From: an uncultured Dorea sp. | Lineage (GTDB): Bacteria; Bacillota; Clostridia; Lachnospirales; Lachnospiraceae | Length of the DNA stretch: 64,000 nt | Direction: 5' to 3' | Assembly (NCBI GenBank): GCA_910580235.1 | Contig: CAJTVU010000002.1 | Span: 62,001-126,000, forward strand | In this document: piece after piece, positions 24,978 to 32,617 of the stretch | How the letters are laid out: each line of letters begins with the position of its first letter | Position numbering within the stretch: the stretch's first letter is position 1 | Program-made: the position numbers and the translations under genes | Notes under the pieces: generated by a model | Told to the model about the DNA's origin: nothing | Seen by the model: the letters and a program-made list of their open reading frames with translations, nothing else | Databases searched by the model: none

Positions 24978-25733
24978 ATGCTGGCTGTAACAAGGAAAGC
25001 AAAGATCAAAGAAATCATCCTTGAGAAGAAGAATATAACAGTACTGGAGCTATCAAAGCTTTTCTCCGTGACAGAGGAGACTATCCGCCGGGATTTTAAA
25101 CAGCTCGAAGACGAGGGCTTCCTCACTCGCACCTACGGCGGGGCTTTTATACAGGATGGCGTGGGGAATAACGTGGATCTGACGATACGCGAGACTGCCT
25201 ATATAGAAAATAAGCAGAATATTGCTCATAAATGCAGAAAGCTTATCAACAACGGCGATTCTATATTTTTAGATTCCTCAACGACCGCATACCAGGTCGC
25301 AAAGGCTGTCAAGAATATGCGGCTTACGGTAGCGAGCAATTCTCTTCTGATCATTAACGAGCTGTGTGAGAAGGATAACATCCATCTTGTCGCCCTGGGC
25401 GGGATGTATCTTCCTGAGGACAAAGCATTCTGTGGCAGCATAACATTAAAAAACCTGGAGCAATATTATTTTGACAAGGTCTTTATGTCCTGCCGCTCTC
25501 TGTCCATGGAGCATGGCATCACAGATTCCCATGAGCCTACTGCGTCCATACGGCAAAGCCTTATAAAAAGAAGCCAGAAAATATACATTGTTGCCGATTT
25601 CTCCAAATTCAACAACACGTCCTTCCTTAAGATCTCAGACTTTGCCCCTGTCACAGGCCTTATCACGGATAAACCACTGAGCAGAGAATGGCAGGACTTT
25701 CTTTCCGAGCACAATGTGGACGCATTTATGTGA
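24978..25733 (+). CDS. DeoR-family sugar-phosphate-responsive repressor
   Basis: 251 residues. The N-terminal helix-turn-helix is KIKEIILEKKNITVLELSKLF then VTEETIRRDFKQLEDEGFLTRTYGGA, the DeoR fingerprint. The C-terminal ISOCOT-like domain contains DSSTTAYQVAKAV, ALGGMYLPEDKAFCG and IVADFSKFNNTSF, which bind a phosphorylated sugar. Its target is not evident. It converges tail to tail with the remains of a second DeoR gene and a decayed aldolase locus, so it may be the old regulator of that locus. Confidence 0.9.
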   Translation: MLAVTRKAKIKEIILEKKNITVLELSKLFSVTEETIRRDFKQLEDEGFLTRTYGGAFIQDGVGNNVDLTIRETAYIENKQNIAHKCRKLINNGDSIFLDSSTTAYQVAKAVKNMRLTVASNSLLIINELCEKDNIHLVALGGMYLPEDKAFCGSITLKNLEQYYFDKVFMSCRSLSMEHGITDSHEPTASIRQSLIKRSQKIYIVADFSKFNNTSFLKISDFAPVTGLITDKPLSREWQDFLSEHNVDAFM

Positions 25734-25920
25734 AGACCTTTATCTTGTTCTTTTCATAGTAATCTACATACTGCTGCGGCACGCCCTTATCTGATACTAC
25801 CGTGTCCGACAGAGTAAGGCGCCCGAGGCTTAAGAAAGTCTTCTTGCCAAATTTGGACGAGTCAAGGACAATGACCATTTCGTCCGCGATCTCCCTGATC
25901 GTGCGGTATACGATCAGCTC
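25726..25920 (-). pseudogene. C-terminal fragment of a second DeoR-family regulator
   Basis: The minus frame reads ELIVYRTIREIADEMVIVLD, SSKFGKKTFLSLGRL and VVSDKGVPQQYVDYYEKN, then a TAA stop. This is the last 64 residues of a DeoR-type effector domain (the V-D-SSKFGK motif is diagnostic). There is no helix-turn-helix; the upstream sequence switches abruptly to aldehyde dehydrogenase coding sequence near 25921. It overlaps the end of the plus-strand DeoR gene by 8 bases. Confidence 0.75.
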
Positions 25921-26273
25921 TGTAGAATATTTCCTCCTGCGATCATGCTTATAGTATTATTGATGATCGTCTCTGTCGGATTGGTCGACGGGGTGATGGC
26001 CCCAATTACTCCAAAGGGCGCGCACTCTTCGATCATCAGCCCTTCATCCCCCGATACGGCGCGGATTGCTGCGATCACCCGTTTCCTGTCTTCCAGATTA
26101 TAGTCTCTCACCCATCGGCGCTGCGCCTGATATGCCGCTTCTATAGCTTCCTCCACACAGTCGAACACGCCGTCCTCTCCGCCGCTGGCCTTCGGGGCGC
26201 TCAGAGCCTTTACATCTATATTCTCCAGCACCTGCTGTACGATAAGCTCTATTTCTTTTGCACCTATGTTCAT
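25921..26273 (-). pseudogene. Remnant of a CoA-acylating aldehyde dehydrogenase (PduP-like)
   Basis: A good AGGAGG site and ATG begin MNIGAKEIELIVQQVLENID, a typical encapsulation-peptide-like N-terminus of microcompartment aldehyde dehydrogenases. The body YQAQRRWVRDYNLEDRKRVI then AAIRAV jumps directly to SGDEGLMIEECAPFGVIGAI and TPSTNPTETIINNTISMIAGGN. Compared with the family from memory, about 50 residues are missing between AAIRAV and SGDEG, and everything after AGGN (including the catalytic Cys) is lost by fusion to the DeoR fragment. Intact enzymes convert propionaldehyde or acetaldehyde to the acyl-CoA inside a bacterial microcompartment. Confidence 0.85.
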
Positions 26274-27147
26274 ACCGTTCCTCCTGTTTTCAGCTCTTCC
26301 ACTACTCTGCGCGCTACCTCTGCAATGATCTCTTCCTTTGTCCTGCCCACGACGCGCCATCAGACGAAGCTCTGTCCCCGGGCTTTACAAGAGGCGTTAC
26401 CCCCTTCATCGCACACGCTTCAGGCTCAAGAGGCCTGACGTCGCCCGATGACACGATATCTTTGTCATTTGTCTCAATGGAAGCACAGGACGGGACGCCT
26501 CCGCTTGTAATGCCAATCTTTTTCCTTATATTCAGAAGCTTATTTACCTGGCTGCAGGACAAAATGTTCTGCCTGCCGATCACATTTCCCGTATACATAA
26601 GGATCGTAGCGTAATATTCAACAGATTCCAGCCGGTAGAACGCCTGATAAAGATCGCCTCCCCATGTGAGCGCTCCGTGGTTCGCAAGCAGGACTCCGTT
26701 ATGAGTATTTACAAAAGGAGCTATGGAGCCCGGTACTTCCTGGGTCCCCGGCGTGGCATATCTTGCGATAGGGATAGAGCCAAGCCCCATGACCGCCTCT
26801 GTGAGGATCGCACTGTCCAGCCCGATGCCGGCGATCGAAAAGCTTGTCGCCACCGGCGGATGTGCATGGGCTACTGCCTTAAGCTCCGGATTCTCCTTGT
26901 ATACCCGAAGATGCATCTTGACCTCCGAAGAGGGCTTCATCCTTCCCATTAAGACTTTCCCGTCCAAATCCATCTTTACAAGCATATCCTGGGTCATAAA
27001 TCCCTTTGATACGCCTGTCGGCGTTGTCCAGATCGCACGAGGGCCCGTCTTACAGCTTATGTTCCCATCATTTGCCGCCACAAATCCTCTGTCATACATT
27101 CGTTTCCCGATATCAAGTATGGCTTTCTTTGCTTCAAAATCTGTCAT
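26270..27147 (-). pseudogene. Class II aldolase, microcompartment-associated, frameshifted near its C-terminus
   Basis: The start MTDFEAKKAILDIGKRMYD has CAAGGAG upstream. The class II aldolase body looks intact: NDGNISCK, TPTGVSKG, the zinc ligands in AHAHPPVATSFS, ANHGALTWGGDLYQA and a Glu following GLDSAILTEAV. It should cleave fuculose- or rhamnulose-1-phosphate to lactaldehyde. The body frame ends at 26314 in unlikely sequence (DGASWAGQRKRSLQR). One frame away, TKEEIIAEVARRVVEELKTG continues to a stop at 26270 that overlaps the next gene by 4 bases, as an encapsulation peptide would. I infer a frameshift in the linker; the shortened enzyme may still fold. Confidence 0.65.
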
Positions 27148-27190
27148 ATACTTTTCTCCTTGGATCATAACCATGTTCTTCACCTACTTT

Positions 27191-27270
27191 TATTGTTTTA
27201 TTTTGTTTATATTTCGATTTTATTTCTTTTTTATTGTTTTGTTAATATTTTGTATTGTTTTATTTTGTTT
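27191..27270. repeat. Two 18-bp T-rich direct repeats upstream of the aldolase
   Basis: TATTGTTTTATTTTGTTT occurs perfectly at 27191-27208 and 27253-27270, with related T-rich sequence between. These could be tandem sites for a DeoR-type repressor of the aldolase gene, whose leader this is. The gap between the aldolase start and the next gene also holds the promoter at 27365 and repeat copy 4. Confidence 0.5.
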
Positions 27271-27364
27271 TTAGTTGATTTTTATTTCACTATATGGATT
27301 ATAGATGACGGATCTTCCACATACGGAAACATATCTTTCTGCTGGCAGACAGGAATCCGTTGGT

Positions 27365-27393
27365 TGACTTTTTATTATCAAAGTAATAATATT
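27365..27393 (+). promoter_or_regulatory. Promoter with operator, regulator of the ABC exporter
   Basis: TTGACT (27365-27370), a 17-base spacer, TAATAT (27388-27393). TATTATC-AAAGT-AATAATA (27374-27392) is a near palindrome filling the spacer and -10. The same layout occurs at 28020-28049, suggesting the regulator controls both promoters. Confidence 0.7.
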
Positions 27394-27401
27394 TTCATAT
27401 A

Positions 27402-27429
27402 CCATCAGTGTACAAGGGGACATAAGGTC
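27402..27429. repeat. Interspersed repeat, hairpin copy 4
   Basis: ACCATCAGTGT, loop ACAAGGGG, then ACATAAGGT. It lies between the promoter at 27365 and the regulator start, so it would be transcribed as a leader hairpin. Confidence 0.65.
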
Positions 27430-27449
27430 GGAAAATAGGAGGACGAAAC

Positions 27450-27983
27450 ATGACCGATAAAATTATGGAATGCATTACAAACCCGGTGAAATGTAAATTG
27501 CTGCTTGAAATATATTCACAGGAGCGGGCAACCGCAAAACATTTATCCGATGTTCTTGGCGACATTCCACAAGCTACTTTATATCGTAATTTAAAAAAGA
27601 TGTTAAATGACGGCCTCTTGAAAGTAGTTGAAGAAGCCCGGGTACGAGGTACGGTAGAAAGGACTTATGCGCTTGCATTTAATCCGAACAGTGACTTTGA
27701 AGCGATATTGGCTGAAAATTCCGGCACCCTCTATATGCAGTTGTTCATGCAGTACCTTCTTGGATTTGCGAAACAGTTTCGAAAATATTGTAAATCGCCG
27801 GATATCAATATTAAAAAAGATATGTCAGGATTCTCTCTTTCACATCTTTATTTATCAGACGAAGAATTAACTGAGCTTATGAAGAATATTTCAAATATAA
27901 TTAAGACGGTAGAAAAAAATAAGCCAAAAGCAGAACGAAAATTAAGGACGCTTGGGATAATCGTTGCCCCGCCGGAAAATTAA
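27450..27983 (+). CDS. Winged-helix regulator of the adjacent ABC transporter
   Basis: 177 residues. The N-terminal 75 residues are an ArsR/PadR-like winged helix: MECITNPVKCKLLLEIYSQ, then ATAKHLSDVLGDIPQATLYR, NLKKMLNDGLLKVVEEARVR and a wing VERTYAL. The remaining helical region (FMQYLLGFAKQFRKY...) is likely for dimerisation or ligand sensing. A matching palindrome covers its own promoter and that of the ABC genes downstream, so it is probably an autoregulated repressor. It is AT-rich compared with flanking genes, as are the next two genes, suggesting a shared origin by transfer. Confidence 0.82.
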   Translation: MTDKIMECITNPVKCKLLLEIYSQERATAKHLSDVLGDIPQATLYRNLKKMLNDGLLKVVEEARVRGTVERTYALAFNPNSDFEAILAENSGTLYMQLFMQYLLGFAKQFRKYCKSPDINIKKDMSGFSLSHLYLSDEELTELMKNISNIIKTVEKNKPKAERKLRTLGIIVAPPEN

Positions 27984-27988
27984 GATTT

Positions 27989-28020
27989 ACCGCTCCCTTC
28001 AAAAGTGGAGCGGTTTCTAT
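27989..28020 (+). terminator. Terminator after the winged-helix regulator
   Basis: ACCGCTCC (27989-27996) and GGAGCGGT (28007-28014) form an 8-bp stem with a 10-base loop followed by TTCTATT. The next promoter's -35 begins where the T run ends. Confidence 0.75.
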
Positions 28021-28049
28021 TGACTTAATATTATCGTTATGATAATATT
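28020..28049 (+). promoter_or_regulatory. Promoter and palindromic operator of the ABC exporter genes
   Basis: TTGACT (28020-28025), a 17-base spacer, TAATAT (28043-28048). AATATTATC-GTTAT-GATAATATT (28027-28049) is a perfect 9-bp inverted repeat filling the spacer and -10, so a bound regulator would block RNA polymerase. Confidence 0.82.
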
Positions 28050-28099
28050 ATTAATATGATAACAAGTGAAGGCAAGATAAAATAGCAAGGAGGAATACT

Positions 28100-28825
28100 A
28101 TGCAAACAGTATTGAGAATCAAAAATTTTACAAAAGAATATACGCAAGGGAAAAAAGCGGTCGACAATCTTTCTCTATCCGTTATGCCCGGAGAGATCCA
28201 TGGCTTTATCGGGCATAACGGAGCCGGAAAAACAACAACAATCCGGGCTGTTGTCGGCGTCATGGATTTCAATGAGGGAGAAATTTTGATAGACGGACAC
28301 TCTGCAAAGGCCGAACCTGTTAAATGCAAGCTGTTGACAGCGTATATTCCCGACAACCCGGATTTATATGACTATATAACAGGGATCCAATATCTGAATT
28401 ATATGGCGGATATGTTTTCCGTTAGCAGAGGACATCGGGAAGAACGGATAAAAAAGTATGCAGAGCTTTTCGGTATCACTGACAGTTTGGGAGATCTGGT
28501 CAGCTCTTATTCTCATGGCATGAAGCAAAAACTGGCTTTAATCGGGGCTTTTTTACATGAACCGAAGCTGCTTGTACTGGACGAGCCCTTTGTGGGGCTT
28601 GACCCTGAAGCGGCCTTTCATCTGAAACAGATCATGCGGGCCTTGTGCAATCAAGGAAGCGCTATATTTTTTTCCACTCATGTTCTGGACGTTGCGGAAA
28701 AGCTATGCGATAAAGTTTCTATCATCAAACAGGGAAAATTGATTATAAGCGGGAGCATGGAGGCCGTACGCGGCTCCGGAAGCCTTGAAGATATTTTTAT
28801 GGAGGTTGTGGAAAATGAAAAATAG
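28100..28825 (+). CDS. ABC exporter ATP-binding protein
   Basis: 241 residues with Walker A GHNGAGKTTTIRAV, a Q-loop near YIPDNPDLYDY, signature SYSHGMKQKLALIGA and Walker B LLVLDEPFVGLDPEA, then a switch His in FFSTHVLDVAEKL. This is the ABC-2 (CcmA-type) class that powers exporters. It is the first gene after the operator promoter and overlaps the permease gene by 11 bases. The exported substrate is unknown; cassettes of this shape often handle peptides or antibiotics. Confidence 0.9.
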   Translation: MQTVLRIKNFTKEYTQGKKAVDNLSLSVMPGEIHGFIGHNGAGKTTTIRAVVGVMDFNEGEILIDGHSAKAEPVKCKLLTAYIPDNPDLYDYITGIQYLNYMADMFSVSRGHREERIKKYAELFGITDSLGDLVSSYSHGMKQKLALIGAFLHEPKLLVLDEPFVGLDPEAAFHLKQIMRALCNQGSAIFFSTHVLDVAEKLCDKVSIIKQGKLIISGSMEAVRGSGSLEDIFMEVVENEK

Positions 28826-30392
28826 GTATTTACTTCTTTTGAAAATGCAGCTTTACAATTCGTTTGGCGTTAACCGCATGCTCCATTCTCACAGTAAAAA
28901 AGAAAAGCAGCGCAGTACGGCTTTGGGCGGGCTTGCAATCCTCATTATTGGACTTATGATTGCTTACAGTACAATCATCAGTATGAGCATGGCGCGTATG
29001 GGGGCTGTAAATATTCTGCCGACAATTTCCGCGCTGATATGCTCTCTGATTACATTAATATTAACTTTCCTAAAAAGCTCTGGCGTACTTATCGGGCTGC
29101 GTGATTACGATATGGTCATGTCGCTTCCAGTGAAAAATTCAGAAGTGGTCTTAAGCCGATTAACAATGGTTTATTTAGCTAACCTCTTAATTAGCATGAT
29201 TGTAGCGCTTCCCTCTGTTGTAATTTTTTGGACAAATGCAGAAACGGGGATTGCTGGAAACATTATGTTTCTTCTTTCCATTTTATTTCTGCCTGTCATT
29301 CCTATGATTATTTCTTTGGGGCTTGGTGTTTTGATCTCTGCTATCTCTTCCCGTTCAAAACACAAAAATATCCTCTCACTGGTATTAAGTACGCTTATTG
29401 TGTTGCTGATCGTGGCAGCTTCTACTAAGGCGCAGAACATGAATAGTGATGAGATCTTGAATATTGGGATTTTGTTTTCTAACATGGCAAAAAAGCTCTA
29501 TCCCCCGGCTGGGCTTATTTCAAAAGCAGTTGAGCAGCAAAATTGGCTGTACTTTTTAGCCTTTATTGGAATGTCTGTTTTAACCAGCGCCATTTTCTCA
29601 GGGATAGCGGCTCATTTTTACCAGAAGCTGAATACAACAGCGTTCCATCATTCTGCTGCCAAATCTGAAGGAAAGATTTTACAAGCTTCCTCTCCATTTA
29701 AAGCAATGTATAAACGAGAGTTTGACCGATACTTTTCCTGCACGATTTACGCACTTAACTCTACGATCGGAATGGTGCTGTTACTTGTTGCAGCCTTTCT
29801 GCTCCTGTTCATCAGCCCCGAAGCATTAGAACAGCAGAGCGGCATAGCCGGTCTTAGCCAAATGCTGCGGCGGGTGCTTCCGTTGGTTATTGCAGTGTTT
29901 GTTACTATGACCTCTACCGCTTCGGCATCCCTGTCCTTAGAGGGAAAAAATCGTTGGATAATGTGTTCCGTACCTGTAAGAGCCATTGATATATTCAACT
30001 CTAAAATAGCGGTCAATCTAACCGTAATCTGTCCTTTTGCGCTGATAAGCGCTGCTTTGATGGGCTTCAAAATGGGGATTTCGCTAAAACAAGCTATTTT
30101 GCTATTTATCGTTCCAACTGTCTATTCCTGTTTCATATCCGTTTTAGGCATGTATATGAATGTGAAATTTCCAAAGTATGACTGGACAAGTGAATATTAT
30201 GCAATAAAGGGTGGTGCGGTTTCTGTTCTGGCAACAATGGGCGCTGGTATGTTAAGCAGCTTAATCCCCCTGTTTGCTTGCATAGCTTTCCAGGATATCA
30301 GTAGCTTGATAATGGTTGCTGCTTCTATTTTATTATTAATATGTTCTCTCCTGCTATACAGGCAGCTGCAACAGTATCAGCTTTATGTCTGA
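28815..30392 (+). CDS. ABC exporter membrane protein, ABC-2 type
   Basis: 525 residues starting MKNRYLLLLKMQLYNSFGV, with GGAGGTTG upstream inside the ATPase gene. About twelve hydrophobic helices are arranged in two halves around a hydrophilic region near residues 265-310 (KLNTTAFHHSAAKSEGK). This is the fused, double-length exporter permease of Firmicutes. It pairs with the ATPase just before it. It ends 7 bases from the convergent recX stop, with no terminator seen between them. Confidence 0.82.
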   Translation: MKNRYLLLLKMQLYNSFGVNRMLHSHSKKEKQRSTALGGLAILIIGLMIAYSTIISMSMARMGAVNILPTISALICSLITLILTFLKSSGVLIGLRDYDMVMSLPVKNSEVVLSRLTMVYLANLLISMIVALPSVVIFWTNAETGIAGNIMFLLSILFLPVIPMIISLGLGVLISAISSRSKHKNILSLVLSTLIVLLIVAASTKAQNMNSDEILNIGILFSNMAKKLYPPAGLISKAVEQQNWLYFLAFIGMSVLTSAIFSGIAAHFYQKLNTTAFHHSAAKSEGKILQASSPFKAMYKREFDRYFSCTIYALNSTIGMVLLLVAAFLLLFISPEALEQQSGIAGLSQMLRRVLPLVIAVFVTMTSTASASLSLEGKNRWIMCSVPVRAIDIFNSKIAVNLTVICPFALISAALMGFKMGISLKQAILLFIVPTVYSCFISVLGMYMNVKFPKYDWTSEYYAIKGGAVSVLATMGAGMLSSLIPLFACIAFQDISSLIMVAASILLLICSLLLYRQLQQYQLYV

Positions 30393-30399
30393 GATCCTC

Positions 30400-31023
30400 C
30401 TATAAAGCAAAGTCCTCTTGTGCATATCCTCCGCACGCTTTACGCACATCCTCATACGGGAATCCTTTCCGTACAAGGTAGGCCATGATCTTCTGCCGCT
30501 CCTTATAATCCGCCCTGTCCGGATCGTACCCCCGCTTATCCATTATCTTCTGGATCGCAGCGGCGCAGTCCTCCTCTTCGTAGCATTCCTCCATAGCCTG
30601 TCCGATCTCTTCTTCAGAGACGCCTTTCCCCTTCAAGAGCATGAAGATCTCCTTCCTGCTCTTCTTCTCTTTCCGGCCCGCGATAAAGCTCCTGGCATAA
30701 TTCAGATCGTCCACATACCCGAAGGACTTCACATAAGAGAGCGCCTCGTCCACAACATCCTCCGGGTACCCTCCCTGCCCCAGCTTCATGCGGAGCTGTG
30801 CTTCCGTGCGCCCCATCGCATTCAAAAGGTGCATGGCGCGGATCTTCGCTCTTTTTACAAGGACTTCTGCACGGATCTTCTCATAGATCCCCTCTCCCAG
30901 CTCCTGCCCTTCCCTCACCTGATAGCGAGACAGCTCGCTCTTGTATAGCACAAAAGCGAACTGTCCGTCTATGTACACTCTATATCTCGTCTTCGCCACA
31001 GCCTCCGTCTTCGTAACGATCAT
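30400..31023 (-). CDS. recX: Regulatory protein RecX
   Basis: 207 residues made of RecX three-helix repeats (ALLYAMHLL-like: AKIRAMHLLNAMGRTEAQLR, VVDEALSYVKSFGYVDDLNYA, ADYKERQKIMAYLVRKGFPY). It modulates RecA filaments. The start is 4 bases after the recA stop, so translation is probably coupled. The neighbouring recA gene confirms the assignment. Confidence 0.9.
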   Translation of the reverse strand: MIVTKTEAVAKTRYRVYIDGQFAFVLYKSELSRYQVREGQELGEGIYEKIRAEVLVKRAKIRAMHLLNAMGRTEAQLRMKLGQGGYPEDVVDEALSYVKSFGYVDDLNYARSFIAGRKEKKSRKEIFMLLKGKGVSEEEIGQAMEECYEEEDCAAAIQKIMDKRGYDPDRADYKERQKIMAYLVRKGFPYEDVRKACGGYAQEDFAL

Positions 31024-31026
31024 CGG

Positions 31027-32100
31027 CTATTCCTCTTCTTTCTTCCCCTTCTTCGCAGGCTTTGGCTGTTCTGCTTCTGCCTCTTCCTCTCTCGGCGCCG
31101 CGCCGTCAAAGTTATAATGCTCCCGGATCTTCGCATCCAGCGCGCCCATAACGTCCGGGTGCTCCGAGAGATATGTCTTTGCATTCTCGCGCCCCTGTCC
31201 GATCTTCTCGCCATTGTATGCGAACCATGCCCCGCTTTTGCTCACAAGCCCCAGGCTCACCGCCAGGTCAAGCACATCCCCCTCTCTGGAGATGCCTTTG
31301 CCGAACATGATATCAAACTCTGCTTCTTTAAACGGGGGCGCGATCTTATTCTTCACGATCTTCACACGGGTCCTGTTCCCTACCATCTCTCCGCTCTGCT
31401 TGAGCGTCTCGATCCTTCTTACATCCATGCGGATAGAAGAATAGAACTTAAGCGCGCGCCCTCCCGTAGTCGTCTCCGGGTTCCCGAACATCACGCCCAC
31501 CTTCTCCCTGAGCTGGTTGATGAAGATGACCACGCAATTGGATTTGCTAATGACGGGGGTCAGCTTTCTGAGCGCCTGCGACATAAGCCTTGCCTGGAGC
31601 CCTACGTGAGAGTCGCCCATGTCCCCCTCGATCTCCTGTTTCGGTACAAGAGCCGCCACCGAGTCAATGACTACGATGTCCATCGCCCCCGACCGCACCA
31701 TCGTCTCCGCGATCTCCAGCGCCTGATCGCCGCTGTCCGGCTGAGAGATATACAGCTCGTCGATGTCCACGCCGATGTTCTTCGCATAGACGGGGTCGAG
31801 CGCGTGCTCCGCGTCAATAAACCCGGCTATGCCGCCTCTTTTCTGCACTTCCGCGATCATGTGGAGCGTCACCGTAGTCTTACCGCTGGATTCCGGCCCG
31901 TACACCTCCACGACGCGCCCTTTCGGGACTCCGCCAAGCCCCAGCGCGATATCAAGGCTGAGCGATCCTGTTGGGATCGTCTCCACAACGACCTGTGCGG
32001 CCGGATCTCCCAGCCTCATGACCGTCCCTTTGCCAAAATCCTTCTCCAGCTTCGCTATTGCAGCATCCAATGCTTTTTTCTTATCATCATTATTTGCCAT
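31027..32100 (-). CDS. recA: Recombinase RecA
   Basis: 357 residues from the ATG at 32100 (an adjacent GTG three bases upstream is less likely). Walker A GPESSGKTTVTL lies at about residue 68. The L1/L2 DNA loops are in QALRKLTPVISKSNCVVIFI and VGVMFGNPETTTGGRALKFY; FIDAEHALDPVYA is diagnostic. The C-terminal tail is acidic and rich in Glu and Lys (EEEAEAEQPKPAKKGKKEEE). It performs homologous recombination and triggers LexA cleavage. A LexA box lies in its promoter region. Confidence 0.97.
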   Translation of the reverse strand: MANNDDKKKALDAAIAKLEKDFGKGTVMRLGDPAAQVVVETIPTGSLSLDIALGLGGVPKGRVVEVYGPESSGKTTVTLHMIAEVQKRGGIAGFIDAEHALDPVYAKNIGVDIDELYISQPDSGDQALEIAETMVRSGAMDIVVIDSVAALVPKQEIEGDMGDSHVGLQARLMSQALRKLTPVISKSNCVVIFINQLREKVGVMFGNPETTTGGRALKFYSSIRMDVRRIETLKQSGEMVGNRTRVKIVKNKIAPPFKEAEFDIMFGKGISREGDVLDLAVSLGLVSKSGAWFAYNGEKIGQGRENAKTYLSEHPDVMGALDAKIREHYNFDGAAPREEEAEAEQPKPAKKGKKEEE

Positions 32101-32122
32101 CACAAATTCTCCTTCTGTTTAC

Positions 32123-32136
32123 CGAACTAATGTTCG
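32123..32136. promoter_or_regulatory. LexA (SOS) box of recA
   Basis: CGAACTAATGTTCG has the Gram-positive GAAC-N4-GTTC core with an extra paired C/G on each side. It covers about +6 to +19 of the predicted transcript. Confidence 0.88.
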
Positions 32137-32148
32137 CTTCTGATTAAT

Positions 32149-32177
32149 ATAGTATTATACTTGCTTTAAAATGTCAA
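32149..32177 (-). promoter_or_regulatory. Sigma-A promoter of recA-recX
   Basis: On the minus strand TTGACA (32172-32177) and TACTAT (32149-32154) are separated by 17 bases. Upstream of it, to 32617, the only features I see are the inverted-repeat element and a repeat hairpin. Confidence 0.75.
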
Positions 32178-32272
32178 CAGCAAAATGATGAAAAAGAACA
32201 GAAATAAATAGCTTCCCTCATAAAATCACTTTACCATGTTTCGATGAGCGCGTCAAACCGTTCCTAAAGTAT

Positions 32273-32567
32273 TGGGGACAAAACAAGGTTTTTAATATTT
32301 GTCAAACGGCACAAATTGTATTCTTCTTTGTTCCAGGTTGCGAGCCTAAGAGCTTCTAAATGTTCTGGTAAAAGATCTTGTATACGGACGTAACCGCCCT
32401 CTATGCGCCATCCATGGCGCAGATCGGGCTTTTCGTCGGCGTCCATGCCGCCGGATTACTGGGCGCTGAACAGACCATTAAGATGCTCTAATGCTCTCCA
32501 CAGTCACAAAGAAGAATACAATTTGTGCCATTGACAAGTGTTATTTAAAGACTGTGCTTTTGTCCCA
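32273..32567. mobile_element. Small element with long inverted ends, possible MITE or transposon remnant
   Basis: The ends start TGGGGACAAAAC (32273) and finish GCTTTTGTCCCA (32567), and about 55-60 bases at each end are inverted copies of each other. The inner 24 bases are perfect: 32308-32331 against 32506-32529 (GGCACAAATTGTATTC and so on). The interior of about 170 bases codes for nothing recognisable. A 60-residue frame on the minus strand is formed largely by the left arm. I see no clear target-site duplication. It lies between dacF and the recA promoter. Confidence 0.6.
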
Positions 32568-32577
32568 GAAGTCTTCC

Positions 32578-32609
32578 TACCCTCAGTGTACAAGGGGACA
32601 CTGAGGGTA
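32578..32609. repeat. Interspersed repeat, perfect hairpin copy 5
   Basis: TACCCTCAGTGT (32578-32589), loop ACAAGGGG, ACACTGAGGGTA (32598-32609): a perfect 12-bp inverted repeat, the type example of the family. There is no T run on either side, so it is not an ordinary terminator. Confidence 0.9.
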
Positions 32610-32617
32610 ATACAATA

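Noticed and set aside
32264..32446. A 60-codon frame upstream of recA
   Set aside because: Much of it is the left inverted arm of the small element, it has no ribosome site and matches no family I know.
32578..32609. Terminator of dacF
   Set aside because: The hairpin is perfect but has no T run on either strand, and copies occur in leaders and promoters as well as gene ends.
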